Source of the DNA: JADJEI01 sp035328465
GTDB taxonomy: Bacteria > Bacteroidota > Ignavibacteria > Ignavibacteriales > Ignavibacteriaceae
Reading direction: 5' to 3'
NCBI GenBank assembly: GCA_035328465.1
Contig: DAOLIQ010000022.1
Coordinates: 1-38,778, forward strand
Length of the DNA stretch: 38,778 bases
Below the pieces are notes generated by a model, which saw only the letters and a program-made list of their open reading frames with translations, was not told the origin of the DNA and searched no databases. A program made the position numbers and the translations under genes. Shown here piece after piece: positions 1-8,604 of this stretch (positions are counted from its first letter, which is position 1; every line of letters begins with the position of its first letter).

Positions 1-275
1 CTTCACCGACAGAATTTTCACTTGAGCAGAATTATCCAAATCCATTTAATCCTTCTACCAATATTAAATATACAATTGGCAGCAGACAATTTGTAACACT
101 CAAAATATTCAATTCACTTGGCGAAGAAATAGAAACTTTAGTAAATGAAATTCAGGAAGCCGGGGTTCATTCTAAATTCTACATTCTAAATTCTACATTG
201 CCCAGCGGGGTGTATTATTACCAATTAAAGGCGGGAAGTTTTTTTGAAACCAAGAAGATGATCTTAATGAAGTGA
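1..275 (+). CDS. C-terminal end of a T9SS-secreted protein (type A sorting domain), truncated by the window edge
   Basis: The open frame runs in from the left edge (first whole codon at base 3) and stops with TGA at 273-275. The translation carries the motif QNYPNPFNPSTN, followed by a beta-rich tail with LPSGVYYYQL and ETKKMILMK. This is the type A Por-secretion (T9SS) sorting domain: it directs an exported protein through the type IX system and is then removed while the cargo is attached to the cell surface or released. Only the sorting domain is visible, so the function of the cargo cannot be told. The coding sequence includes an exact 14-bp tandem duplication at 169-196. Transcription probably ends at the hairpin at 331-364. 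Confidence 0.85.
   Translation, partial: SPTEFSLEQNYPNPFNPSTNIKYTIGSRQFVTLKIFNSLGEEIETLVNEIQEAGVHSKFYILNSTLPSGVYYYQLKAGSFFETKKMILMK
169..196 (+). repeat. 14-bp perfect tandem duplication inside the T9SS tail
   Basis: The unit ATTCTAAATTCTAC occurs at 169-182 and again at 183-196, and the first three bases of a third copy follow. Fourteen is not a multiple of three, yet the frame remains open to the conserved end of the sorting domain, so the duplication is tolerated in the variable loop before LPSGVYYY. Confidence 0.8.
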
Positions 276-330
276 TTTTAAATTTTGTAAGCAAAAAATG
301 AATCTGATTCAGCAGTAATATTTTAAAAGA

Positions 331-364
331 AAAAAGGGATTGATAATTAGGTCAATCCCTTTTT
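331..364. terminator. Bidirectional intrinsic terminator between convergent genes
   Basis: A perfect 13-bp stem (AAAAAGGGATTGA at 331-343 pairing with TCAATCCCTTTTT at 352-364) encloses an 8-base loop. The A-tract on the left and T-tract on the right give a U-run on either strand. It lies between the stop of the T9SS gene (+) at 275 and the stop of the HU gene (-) at 385, so it can serve both. Confidence 0.85.
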
Positions 365-384
365 AATAAAAGCCTGCAGTTGAA

Positions 385-669
385 TTATTTCAGAATAGCG
401 TCTTTAGCTTGTTTAGCAATTCTGAATTTCAATGCCTTCTTTGCTGGTATAACCATTGTCTCGCCGGTGGCTGGATTTCTGCCCATTCTTTTTTTCCTTT
501 GAACAACAAGTAATTTGCCTAAGCCGGGTATCACGAATGCTTTCTTAGCTTCTCTATAAGCTAAGCCTACTATTTCATCAAGGAAAACACCGGATAACTT
601 TTTTGTTGTTCCGGTTTTTTTAGCTAGATGATCCAGTATCTGCGATTTGGTCATTGATTTGGAAGCCAT
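385..669 (-). CDS. HU/IHF-family DNA-binding protein
   Basis: This is a 94-residue protein, the normal size for HU/IHF nucleoid proteins, which act as dimers that bend and compact DNA. It has the helical N-terminal half (SQILDHLAKKTG...), the glycine-containing beta turn (VIPGLGKLLVVQRKKR) and the DNA-contacting arm motif GRNPATGE, followed by the basic end KALKFRIAKQAK. The start at 669 has a good Shine-Dalgarno sequence (AAGGAGAGG) upstream. An internal Met at residue 6 is an alternative. The loop sequence VIPGLGKLLVV differs from classical HU (GFGxF) and fits the HU-like subgroup that retains the NPATGE arm. It appears monocistronic and ends at the shared hairpin terminator. Confidence 0.9.
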   Translation of the reverse strand: MASKSMTKSQILDHLAKKTGTTKKLSGVFLDEIVGLAYREAKKAFVIPGLGKLLVVQRKKRMGRNPATGETMVIPAKKALKFRIAKQAKDAILK

Positions 670-892
670 AAATAGTGCCTCTCCTTAATTAATGAATAAT
701 TATTTCAATAGTTAAAATAAAGATTATTTATCTCAAAGAAAATGTTTTATTCAAATTATTAAAATAAATTTTAACGGGTGTATTTATCATAAAGCCTATT
801 TATAGTATTAAAACAAATATGACTTTGCGGCTTAAATCTCATTTAAGTATTTTCACAACATTATTAAATAATTATTACTGCACATTCAATTA

Positions 893-2839
893 ATGAAATT
901 ATTATTCTTATTATTCCTCTTTATTCCCGGCAGCATTTATTCTCAGCAGGATTCAACCGGAGTGATCGCTGTTTCTATAAAGGACACCACCTTTGTTAAC
1001 GACTCTTCCCTGGTTGATTCAACCTCCCTTGTAAAATCAAAAGTTGATTCTGTCATTATCCTAAATGAAAAAAGTTTTTCGGATAATTCATTCTTCATTT
1101 ACAGTAAAGATATTACATTCAATGATTACAGATATGCCGGCGATTTCTTGAGAATATTTCCTCTTACTTTTATTAAAGATCTTGGATTTATCGGGCAAGA
1201 CAATGAGGTTTATTTATACGGCGTCCCCTCATCTGCTGCTACTTACATGAACGATGGAATTTACTTTAATAACAGATTTACTCTGCAAACTGATCTGAAT
1301 CATATTCAAACAGAATCGGTTGATTCGATCGAAGTAATAAATCTACCCAGGGGGTTTTTATACGGAGCAGAACTTAATCCTGTTGCAATTAACTTTATTG
1401 AAAAAGATATTTATTCAAAACAACCTTTCACTAGAATTAAGTATTACGAAGGACCTTTTGGCGAAGCTTTTGTTGATGGCAAGTTTAGTATAAATACTTT
1501 TAAAAGGATTAACATTTCTGCAGACGTTTCAAACAAAAAAGTGGATAACAGATATGTGAATTCTGATTTTAGCCTTTGGCGTGCAGGAATAAAAGCAAAA
1601 TATTTTCTATCCAACTCAATTAATTTAATTGGAAGCTACTATCATATCAAATCTCTCGTTGGGTTTAATGGGGGGGTTGATGTGGACAGCATTGCTACTT
1701 ACTCGACAGACATAAACAGCGTTTTATACGATAATGTACTTGCACCTGTAAAATATCCCACACGATTTCTTAAATCAACCCAGCATCATTTCGCATTACG
1801 CACTCTAACAGATTTTGAAGGATGGGGACGTTCTGATATCCAACTCTACTATAAATTTACGCTTGATGAAGATTATGAACCGCTGAGCAATTATGAAAAT
1901 AAATTAACAAACAAGAATAAAGTGATCGGTTTTGCTGCTGCTCATACTTTGGAACAAGATTTTTGGAAATTAAATTTAATTGGGAATTACGAACAGCAGG
2001 TTTTACGAAACATAAATGTTGTTCCAACCTATTTCAGCGACGATACCATCAACACTAATACAATTTCATTTTCAGCAATTGCATCAATATTTTTATTTGA
2101 TAGTTCAATTGTGCCGTCTTTTTTTTCAAGAATAAAAAATCAAAGCACCGATGCGAATTATCCTTTGACTTATAATAAAAATCTTTTCGGTTTCGGAGCA
2201 GATGTGTCATTAATACTTAATAATGAAATAAAGTTGTATGTTGGAATTTCAACTTTCGATCAAAATTTCAGCGAATGGAGTCAAATGCGCACCGAAGAAA
2301 TAGGGGTACAAGTTAATTACGATTTTGTACAAACAGAATTAAAATATTTTAATGTGACTAACAGGTACGTACAAACAATATATCCAATGATAGACTACTT
2401 TGGTTACAACATTATTAATTTCATGGGAGCTTCGCTCAATGCAAATTTTAGCCTCTGGAATTTTTCACTTGAAACATTAACCAGCATTTATAAAAATGCC
2501 GGCACTAACAGCGGCGCAAATGTTCTTGATGTACCGGATGTAACTTTTCGAGGAGGGGTTTATTTCAAAGGCTTGGCATTTAATTCTAATTTGGATATAA
2601 AGACAGGGTTCGTTTTTAATTATACCGGGCAGCAAATAATTACTGACCATCAGTTTTTTAATTTGTCAGTTGATCCATCTTATAAACTTGATTTTACGGT
2701 TGCCGGTCAAATTCAAAAAGTTGCAACGGTTTACTTCACCTGGGAAAATTTATTCGACAACGATTACTTTATTACGCCATATTATCCTATGCCAAACAGG
2801 AATATTCGTTTTGGTCTCTCGTGGGAATTATTTAATTAG
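893..2839 (+). CDS. TonB-dependent receptor-like outer membrane protein
   Basis: The 648-residue protein starts with a signal peptide (MKLLFLLFLFIPGSIYSQ). A plug-like region at roughly 70-175 contains VYLYGVPSSAATYMNDGIYF and VDSIEVINLPRGFLYG, the usual place where a receptor plug positions its ligand gate. The rest alternates short polar and aromatic strands as in a 22-strand beta-barrel and ends in NIRFGLSWELFN, an aromatic-rich last strand suited to BAM insertion. It lacks the carboxypeptidase-like N-terminal domain seen in the receptor at 23662-25944. It should sit in the outer membrane; the ligand is unknown. No clear Shine-Dalgarno precedes the ATG. The gene is followed after 11 bp by a polytopic glycosyltransferase, so the two are probably co-transcribed, although a functional link is only a guess. 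Confidence 0.7.
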   Translation: MKLLFLLFLFIPGSIYSQQDSTGVIAVSIKDTTFVNDSSLVDSTSLVKSKVDSVIILNEKSFSDNSFFIYSKDITFNDYRYAGDFLRIFPLTFIKDLGFIGQDNEVYLYGVPSSAATYMNDGIYFNNRFTLQTDLNHIQTESVDSIEVINLPRGFLYGAELNPVAINFIEKDIYSKQPFTRIKYYEGPFGEAFVDGKFSINTFKRINISADVSNKKVDNRYVNSDFSLWRAGIKAKYFLSNSINLIGSYYHIKSLVGFNGGVDVDSIATYSTDINSVLYDNVLAPVKYPTRFLKSTQHHFALRTLTDFEGWGRSDIQLYYKFTLDEDYEPLSNYENKLTNKNKVIGFAAAHTLEQDFWKLNLIGNYEQQVLRNINVVPTYFSDDTINTNTISFSAIASIFLFDSSIVPSFFSRIKNQSTDANYPLTYNKNLFGFGADVSLILNNEIKLYVGISTFDQNFSEWSQMRTEEIGVQVNYDFVQTELKYFNVTNRYVQTIYPMIDYFGYNIINFMGASLNANFSLWNFSLETLTSIYKNAGTNSGANVLDVPDVTFRGGVYFKGLAFNSNLDIKTGFVFNYTGQQIITDHQFFNLSVDPSYKLDFTVAGQIQKVATVYFTWENLFDNDYFITPYYPMPNRNIRFGLSWELFN

Positions 2840-2850
2840 CCATTATCTCA

Positions 2851-4227
2851 ATGTCTGCTTTTAGTATCCGCAACACCATTACAGAAAAAAAAATATTTAT
2901 ATTTTTAAGTTTTGCCGCATTTCTGACTGAAGTATTTTATTTGATTCTTGCCTTTAATTCGAAGGGTAAAGAAAGTATTCCACTTTACATGTTCGTCTAC
3001 TTTGAAACGTTTTTAATATTTTTCTTTTCCTGGCTCATCATCAAAAGGGTTGCTTCTAATGAAGAAACCAACAGTGAAATTCTAAAATTGTTTTCAAAAA
3101 TTATTTCGATCAATTCTACTGAGCAGTTCAAATTAAAACTACCGCTATTTATAATTGCGACTGGATTAATATTCAGATTAACTCTTTTCCCATCCACCCC
3201 TTCCACCTCTGATGATGTGTACAGATATGTTTGGGAGGGGAAAATTGTTGTAAACGGATTTAATCCTTTTACCACTCCGCCTAATTCGAATGTACTCAGT
3301 TCACTCCAAGATTCTAATTACACTAAAGTCACTTATAAACATATTCCGGCAATTTATCCGCCTTTTTCTCAATTAGTCTTTGCGGCGGCATACATTTTAA
3401 CAAGCGACAATCTTCTCGGGCTAAAGTTAATTTATTTTATTTGTGAATTTTTCACTTTAATATTTTTATTAAAACTTCTTCACTTGAAAAAAATAAATTT
3501 AAATAGAATTATACTTTATGCCTGGCTCCCATTGCCGATTATGGAATATTTTGTGAATGCTCATATTGATCCGGTTGGAATAATGTTCCTGATTATCGCA
3601 GTTTATTTTATTGAAAAAGAAAAATATGCGGGCGCATCAGTTTTTCTTGCACTTTCATTTTTATCAAAACTGATAGGAATATTTTTATTGCCTTTGATTT
3701 TTAGAAAAGCCGGGATTTATAAATCAGCCCTGTTTATTATCATCTTTAGTTTTGTTTCAATAATTTTTTACCTGCCATTTGCTGAGGGAAACTTTTCAAC
3801 ATTTACAGCATTTTCGACTTATCTATCCAACTGGGAATTTAACGGATCAATTTACAATTTACTCAAGGTGCTGTTCAGCAACAGTGAAACAGGACGAATG
3901 CTTTGCGGTGTTATTTTTATCTCATTAGTTGTTTACATCTCATCCACATATAAAAATTTCTCAAAGGCGGGGTTTTATATTTTTCTGTGCTGGGCAATTC
4001 TATCAACCACACTTTTTCCATGGTATCTTGGCTGGCTTGCAGTTCTAAATCCATTTGTAAACTTTTTCTCTGTGATGAGTTTGTTATTTACAATAAACTT
4101 TACCAATTTTTCTCCGCTTGGCAATGAATGGCGCGAATATGGATTTGTACTTGCAATAGAATATGTGCCGTTTTTTCTGCTGCTGGTTTACGATTTTCTA
4201 TTCGAAGCCAGAAAAATTAAAGACTAA
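2851..4227 (+). CDS. GT87-like polyprenol-phosphate-dependent glycosyltransferase (GT-C fold), multi-pass membrane protein
   Basis: The 458-residue protein has about ten hydrophobic segments. A conserved periplasmic loop contains DDVYRYVWEG (Asp121-Asp122) followed by NGFNPF; then come AIYPPF and VNAHIDPVGI. These are hallmarks of the DUF2029/GT87 mannosyltransferase-like family, which transfers a sugar from a polyprenyl-phosphate carrier outside the inner membrane; the acidic pair after the first transmembrane segments is the usual catalytic site of GT-C enzymes. Sugar and acceptor cannot be read from sequence. It starts 11 bp after the receptor gene. Its end overlaps the convergent response regulator by 11 bp (4217-4227), leaving no room for a separate terminator. 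Confidence 0.75.
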   Translation: MSAFSIRNTITEKKIFIFLSFAAFLTEVFYLILAFNSKGKESIPLYMFVYFETFLIFFFSWLIIKRVASNEETNSEILKLFSKIISINSTEQFKLKLPLFIIATGLIFRLTLFPSTPSTSDDVYRYVWEGKIVVNGFNPFTTPPNSNVLSSLQDSNYTKVTYKHIPAIYPPFSQLVFAAAYILTSDNLLGLKLIYFICEFFTLIFLLKLLHLKKINLNRIILYAWLPLPIMEYFVNAHIDPVGIMFLIIAVYFIEKEKYAGASVFLALSFLSKLIGIFLLPLIFRKAGIYKSALFIIIFSFVSIIFYLPFAEGNFSTFTAFSTYLSNWEFNGSIYNLLKVLFSNSETGRMLCGVIFISLVVYISSTYKNFSKAGFYIFLCWAILSTTLFPWYLGWLAVLNPFVNFFSVMSLLFTINFTNFSPLGNEWREYGFVLAIEYVPFFLLLVYDFLFEARKIKD

Positions 4228-4936
4228 GCATATCTTTAAATTTAATTGCCTGTCTGCGCGAGACTTCAATTTTATGCCCGCCTTTTAGCTTTACAAGCAG
4301 ACCACCGTTAAGCCAGGGCTCTATATTTTCTACCCATTTTAAATTGATAATGTGTTTTCGATTTGCCCGGAAAAACGCTTTGTTGTCTAATCTTTCATCA
4401 AGATAATTAAGCGTTCTCAAAATCAACGGTTTATTTTCATCGAAAAAAAGACGCACATAATTTCCTTCGGATTCAAACAAGCGGATGGTAGATAGTTTTA
4501 CAAACCAGCATTTATCCCCATCCTTTACAAATATCTGATCGTTCTCAGTAAGGGCAGGTGCTTCCAATTGAGAGACAATCTGTTTTTTTTGCTTTTCCAG
4601 AATTTTTTTAATTGTATCCTCAAGGCGCTTTGGTTCAATTGGTTTTAAAAGGTAATCCATTGCATTGAAATCGAATGCTTTTAAAGCGTATTCATCATAA
4701 GCAGTTGTGAACACAACGATCGGGACGCTGTCAAGTTCTTCAAGAAGTTGAAATCCTGTTTTACCGGGCATTTGAATATCAAGGAAAATAATATCCGGAT
4801 TTAATTCAGTGATTTTATTTAACGCATCGTCAGCATTTACAGCTTCCCCGACCACACTTATTTCTTTGAATGGTTCAAGAAGTCTTTTTAATTCAGTGCG
4901 TGCAAGCCGTTCGTCATCAATTATTAAAGCTTTCAT
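4217..4936 (-). CDS. LytTR-family response regulator
   Basis: The 239-residue protein has a receiver domain at 1-120 with the acidic pair Asp7-Asp8, phosphoacceptor Asp53 (FLDIQMPGKTG), Thr77/Thr78 and Lys98 (YLLKP). A LytTR DNA-binding domain occupies about 140-239 (SEGNYVRLFF, FFRANRKHIINL, VSRRQAIKF). It is the transcriptional output of the kinase encoded just upstream: the two genes overlap in an ATGA motif at 4933-4936. Its Shine-Dalgarno sequence GGAGGT lies inside the last codons of the kinase gene, so translation is probably coupled. LytTR proteins bind direct repeats; a target site is not obvious in the window. Confidence 0.92.
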   Translation of the reverse strand: MKALIIDDERLARTELKRLLEPFKEISVVGEAVNADDALNKITELNPDIIFLDIQMPGKTGFQLLEELDSVPIVVFTTAYDEYALKAFDFNAMDYLLKPIEPKRLEDTIKKILEKQKKQIVSQLEAPALTENDQIFVKDGDKCWFVKLSTIRLFESEGNYVRLFFDENKPLILRTLNYLDERLDNKAFFRANRKHIINLKWVENIEPWLNGGLLVKLKGGHKIEVSRRQAIKFKDMLSL

Positions 4937-6066
4937 TTTTTACCTCCGATTGGAATAACTAATTCACTTAGTACTTCATTTTTATTTAATGCTAATATAT
5001 TTAAATAAGCATCCTCTCCATAAAGAAGATTTAATCTTTGTTTCGTATTGCTAATTCCAAAACCTTTTGAACTGCGGAATAATTCTTCGTCAAAATGCCC
5101 TGTATTATTTATTTTTATAATGATCTTATTATCTGACATGGAGGCAGTAACAGTTACATTACCCCCACCAGGCTGTTTTGAGATTCCATGCTTGATCGCG
5201 TTTTCAACAAGTGTTTGAATCATCATTGGGGGAATTTCAATGTTTTTAACCGCCTGATCAACTTCCAATTTGTAATGCAGTCTTTCCTCAAATCTTATCT
5301 TTTCAAGTGCGAGATAATCCTTCACGGTTTGCATTTCTTCATCAAGCGGTACAGTTTCTGAACGCTCTATTTTTAATGAGTATCTTAAAATATTAGAAAG
5401 TCTCGTTACCGCATCTTTAGCGTTTGAAGGGTCTTCTTCAATAAGTGCCCTTATGCTGTTCAATGCATTAAACATAAAATGTGGATTGAGCTGCGACTTG
5501 AGAGTTTTAAGTTCAAAATCTTTTACTGCTGCTTCCCATATCAATGACTCTATCTCTGCTTTTTTATAATTTTCAAAATAGTGAAGCGACAGATAAATCA
5601 GCGACCAAACAAAAACTACACTGCTCATATTAAAGACACCAATAAAGGGGGAGATCGGTTTTATCTCGTCGGAAGAATATGTGTTTGTTAAAAGTGCGAC
5701 AGTAAGAATGAACCCATAAATTAAAGCACCAACAATAAAACTGGAAAGAATTGTTCTTGGAAGAAGTTTTTTTAAGGGTAATTCGAGCCAATTACTTTTT
5801 TTTATTTGTGCCCGATAAATATGTGTGAAGCTTATTCCAAGTTGAATCATGTAAAGCGCGATAATAGAACGCTGCCAGTTTAACTCGCCAAGAAAAGCTG
5901 TAACTATAATATTGATGAAAGCAAAAAAACTCCAGCCGATAAATTGACTTAGCCAATAGGCTTTTTTACGACTAATCTTTTTGCGCGAAAGAATTGATTT
6001 CTCAGACTTCAGATTTTCATCCTGATAATTATTTAATAAATCCGAATTTGCTATTAATGCTTTCAA
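4933..6066 (-). CDS. LytS-like sensor histidine kinase (His_kinase/PF06580 type)
   Basis: The 377-residue protein has four hydrophobic segments between about residues 35 and 165. The cytoplasmic kinase core follows, with the phosphorylated His196 in LKSQLNPHFMFNALNSI, the typical box of this family. A HATPase region has LVENAIKHGISK as N-box and GFGISNTKQRL as the glycine-rich lid. No extracytoplasmic sensing domain of any size is present, so the signal is likely sensed in or near the membrane. The start is TTG at 6066; no ATG exists in the first part of the frame. It forms an operon with the LytTR regulator. The 173-bp gap upstream carries an 8-bp hairpin at 6124-6146. Confidence 0.9.
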   Translation of the reverse strand: MKALIANSDLLNNYQDENLKSEKSILSRKKISRKKAYWLSQFIGWSFFAFINIIVTAFLGELNWQRSIIALYMIQLGISFTHIYRAQIKKSNWLELPLKKLLPRTILSSFIVGALIYGFILTVALLTNTYSSDEIKPISPFIGVFNMSSVVFVWSLIYLSLHYFENYKKAEIESLIWEAAVKDFELKTLKSQLNPHFMFNALNSIRALIEEDPSNAKDAVTRLSNILRYSLKIERSETVPLDEEMQTVKDYLALEKIRFEERLHYKLEVDQAVKNIEIPPMMIQTLVENAIKHGISKQPGGGNVTVTASMSDNKIIIKINNTGHFDEELFRSSKGFGISNTKQRLNLLYGEDAYLNILALNKNEVLSELVIPIGGKK

Positions 6067-6123
6067 AATATAAATCTAACTTTGTGAAAAGAAAAAGAAT
6101 CTTTTGAACAATCATAATTCTAT

Positions 6124-6146
6124 AAACTACTGCCTAAAAGTAGTTT
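6124..6146. other. Small inverted repeat upstream of the histidine kinase gene
   Basis: AAACTACT (6124-6131) and AGTAGTTT (6139-6146) are perfect inverted arms around a 7-base spacer, 58 bp before the kinase start and beyond the 3' end of the metallophosphoesterase gene. No T-run follows on the minus strand, so it is a poor terminator; an operator is possible but unproven. Confidence 0.3.
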
Positions 6147-6239
6147 GATTAATTATGAAAGTGCCGAAATATTCTTTCTGTGGATTAAAGAAATGATAAG
6201 TGGTTTGCAGAAAATAATTTCTGTATTATCAATGCAGTT

Positions 6240-7385
6240 CTAATTCGTAAAATTCACCTTGATGTTAACGATCTCAGCATCACTTGCAAGTTTAACCCGA
6301 GGACCCCAAGAACCAACACCGGACGATATATAATAATGAGTGCTGCCTTTTTTCTTGTACCCCCAGCTTAATTCATAAATTAAATTGGTTATTAAATTGA
6401 CAGGGAACATTTGTCCATTGTGCGTGTGTCCAGATAATTGAAGAGCGATCTGATTGTCTTGCGCTTCTTTTAATTTGTAAGGTGTATGGTCAATTAATAT
6501 TACGGGTAAATTTTCCGTTGAAGTATTCATAATTTCAGATAATGATTTACGACGTTTTTGTGTAAAGTTTTGCTTGCTAACATCTTCCCTTCCTGCCAGA
6601 ATAAAACTGTTGTTGATAACTTCCGAAGAATCACGCATTACCCTTATTCCGTTTGCAGTTAAATATTTTACCGATTCTTCTCCACCATTAATATACTCGT
6701 GATTTCCTGTACAAGCATATACTCCATATTTAGATTTGAACCGATTCAGTGATTTCCCAATTCCTCTCTGAGTTAAGATGTGAGGTTTGTCATCAACAAC
6801 ATCACCAGCTATTAATATAATATCAGCATCAAGTTGATTTACTTTTTCTACAATCTTTTTTAAGAAAGACTCGCCATTCAAAGGGGAAAGATGAATATCT
6901 GAAAGCATCACAATATTTAACTGATTAAGATTTGCATTTTTTCCATCAACTTTAATATAAAGATTTTTAACCTTAAAGTTTGTTGAATTAATAAATCCAA
7001 TCAAAATTATTGTGCTTGATAAGAATAAAACTACTGCAGCAGCAATTTGCTTTGATAGCTCATAGTTGCTGTTGATAAATGTAGGGAAAATTCCCAAATA
7101 ATAATTTGCAACGCGTGCTAAATCAATGAATAAAATAAAAAGTGTTAAATAAAGGATGAAAGCAAACCAGAACGAACCAATCCACAAAAATAGATCATAC
7201 AAAATGGGGTGAAGGAAAGAATGAAATAATTTCGCAGCTAGATATCCAAAAGCAAATAATAAAAATGTTATAATATAAAATGGCTTAAGAAACGTTAGGG
7301 CTGAAATTGCCTGCCAGCCCCGGATAAAGATGTAATAATTTATAAGCGAGTAGAGAATAAAAAATATAGAAAAGAAAACAGCCAT
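6240..7385 (-). CDS. Membrane-anchored metallophosphoesterase (YkuE/YaeI-like)
   Basis: The 381-residue protein has four hydrophobic segments within residues 1-135, then a calcineurin-like phosphoesterase domain. The metal-binding motifs occur in order: SDIHLSPLNG (Asp163, His165), GDVVDD (Asp195), GNHEY (Asn228, His229), DHTPY (His300) and GHTHNGQ (His320, His322). All ligands of the dinuclear site are present. YkuE- and YaeI-type enzymes are membrane-associated phosphoesterases, some acting on UDP-diacylglucosamine-like lipids; the substrate here is not determined. No Shine-Dalgarno is evident, and the gene appears to stand alone. Confidence 0.85.
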   Translation of the reverse strand: MAVFFSIFFILYSLINYYIFIRGWQAISALTFLKPFYIITFLLFAFGYLAAKLFHSFLHPILYDLFLWIGSFWFAFILYLTLFILFIDLARVANYYLGIFPTFINSNYELSKQIAAAVVLFLSSTIILIGFINSTNFKVKNLYIKVDGKNANLNQLNIVMLSDIHLSPLNGESFLKKIVEKVNQLDADIILIAGDVVDDKPHILTQRGIGKSLNRFKSKYGVYACTGNHEYINGGEESVKYLTANGIRVMRDSSEVINNSFILAGREDVSKQNFTQKRRKSLSEIMNTSTENLPVILIDHTPYKLKEAQDNQIALQLSGHTHNGQMFPVNLITNLIYELSWGYKKKGSTHYYISSGVGSWGPRVKLASDAEIVNIKVNFTN

Positions 7386-7458
7386 GTATTTGCCTAATTT
7401 TTTATTTCAAATTAAATACAAAAACCTTAAGCGAAAGTGATCTTTATAACAGGGGAGA

Positions 7459-7576
7459 ATCTTAAAGAGGGAGCCGCTGAAGTTCCGGGCGTGCGACCCG
7501 GAAAATTGCTTAATTGAGTGTGGGTAGTAGAATCGGGTCTAAGAAAAAATGCTCGGAACTACAACGGCCTTTTTTG
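7459..7576 (+). ncRNA. Candidate structured small RNA ending in an intrinsic terminator
   Basis: This segment is clearly richer in G+C than its surroundings and folds on the plus strand. The arm GCCGCTGAAGTTCCGGGC (7473-7490) pairs with 7551-7568 over 18 positions with two mismatches and one G-U. Inside it GACCCG (7495-7500) pairs with CGGGTC (7534-7539), with an A-rich one-sided bulge at 7540-7550. The outer stem is followed by six T (7570-7575), as at a Rho-independent end. An exclusive alternative is a 7-bp hairpin, TTCCGGG (7483-7489) with CCCGGAA (7497-7503). The start is unknown; 7459 is a guess. TTGCCT (7390) and TAAATA (7413), 17 bases apart, are a weak promoter candidate. It matches no RNA family I recognise. 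It could instead be an elaborate terminator or a copy of a dispersed repeat. Confidence 0.4.
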
Positions 7577-7580
7577 AAGT

Positions 7581-8570
7581 CTATTTATAAGTATTTAATG
7601 CTCGCATATAATTTGATCTTTCAAGCTTTGCAGGATCAGCAACACTCTTATAACTCATGCTGCCGCGCATTTGATCGAGAGATTCATATTCATTTGCTTC
7701 CATCCAGTATTGGAGTTTACTGATTACATCTGCAATGTGACCAATTCCAAATTTTAATAAAGCAGAAAGCATTTGTGTAACTTTTGCCCCCGCCATTGTC
7801 ATTTTGATTACATCTTCTTCGTTGTAAACCCCGCTTGTTGCAGCAAGATCAGCGTCAACTCTACCATAAAGAATTGCAATCCAGCGAAGTGGTAGTCTCA
7901 TTTCCATAGGGGTAGTTAATAAAACATTTGGAACTACCTCAAGTTTTTCAAGATCAATATCAGGCTGATAAAACCTATTGAATAAAACTAAACCGTCAGC
8001 TCCATTTTTATCAAGGTGGTCAGCTATATTACTAACTGAGGTAAAGAATGGATGCATTTTGACAGCAACCGGAATATTAATATTCATTTTAACTGACTTA
8101 ACTATATCAATGTACGACTTTTCAATATCAAATGACGGTGTAATCATGTCGGTAGCAAGTCTGTAAATATTTAGCTCAAGCGCATCGGCACCGGCTTGTT
8201 CAATTTTTTTTGCATAATCTACCCACCCGCCTTCTGATTTACCATTAAGACTTGCTATGATTGGAATATCAACTGCCTGTTTTGCTTTTCGTATATGATC
8301 GAGATATTCTTCCGGACCAAGTTTGTAATCAAATGGTTCGGGCAAATAGCTTGTTGCTTCGGCAAAACTTTCTGAGTGAACGCTTGTGTGATGATGAAGT
8401 TCGAGAGCATCATGTTCAATTTGTTCCTCGAATAGCGAATACAAAACAACAGCGCCTGCGCCGGCATCTTCCATTTGCTTGATGTTTTCAATATCATGAG
8501 AAAGTGGCCCTGCCGACGGCACAATTGGTGATTTAAGTTTTAGTCCGAGATATTCAGTTGTAATGCTCAT
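7581..8570 (-). CDS. Dihydroorotate dehydrogenase-like flavoprotein
   Basis: The 329-residue protein has the FMN-binding TIM-barrel pattern of class 1 dihydroorotate dehydrogenases: TEYLGLKLKSPIVPSAGPLS at the start, then IPIIASLNGKSEGGW, ALELNIY, PVAVKMHPFF and GADGLVLFNRF. Proteins of this branch are often encoded beside pyruvate:ferredoxin oxidoreductase, as here (34 bp after its stop). Whether they serve pyrimidine synthesis or oxidise another substrate is not settled, so the specific reaction is left open. The start is placed at the ATG at 8570: the family begins at MSITTEYLGL, and AGGA lies about 10 bases upstream. The longer frame to 8645 would overlap the oxidoreductase gene and adds an unconserved lysine/asparagine-rich stretch. 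Confidence 0.85.
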   Translation of the reverse strand: MSITTEYLGLKLKSPIVPSAGPLSHDIENIKQMEDAGAGAVVLYSLFEEQIEHDALELHHHTSVHSESFAEATSYLPEPFDYKLGPEEYLDHIRKAKQAVDIPIIASLNGKSEGGWVDYAKKIEQAGADALELNIYRLATDMITPSFDIEKSYIDIVKSVKMNINIPVAVKMHPFFTSVSNIADHLDKNGADGLVLFNRFYQPDIDLEKLEVVPNVLLTTPMEMRLPLRWIAILYGRVDADLAATSGVYNEEDVIKMTMAGAKVTQMLSALLKFGIGHIADVISKLQYWMEANEYESLDQMRGSMSYKSVADPAKLERSNYMRALNTYK

Positions 8571-8604
8571 ATGATTATCCTGATAAAATTTATTTTCATA
8601 TAGA

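Noticed and set aside
4919..6066. Shared MKALI start of the response regulator and the histidine kinase, as if duplicated
   Set aside because: Only five residues agree and the sequences diverge at once; coincidence is more likely.
7471..7503. Possible group II intron domain V (starts GAGCCG)
   Set aside because: No matching closing strand ending CGGTTC, no suitable tetraloop, and no intron reverse transcriptase nearby.
7473..7510. Possible hammerhead ribozyme: CTGAAG, a stem, then GAAA
   Set aside because: The core needs CUGANGA, but the base after CTGAAG is T, and no third stem with a NUH cleavage site can be formed.
7473..7576. Resemblance of AAGTTCCGGGC to the conserved start of RNase P RNA
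   Set aside because: The match is short, the element is far too small, and the other conserved RNase P regions are absent.
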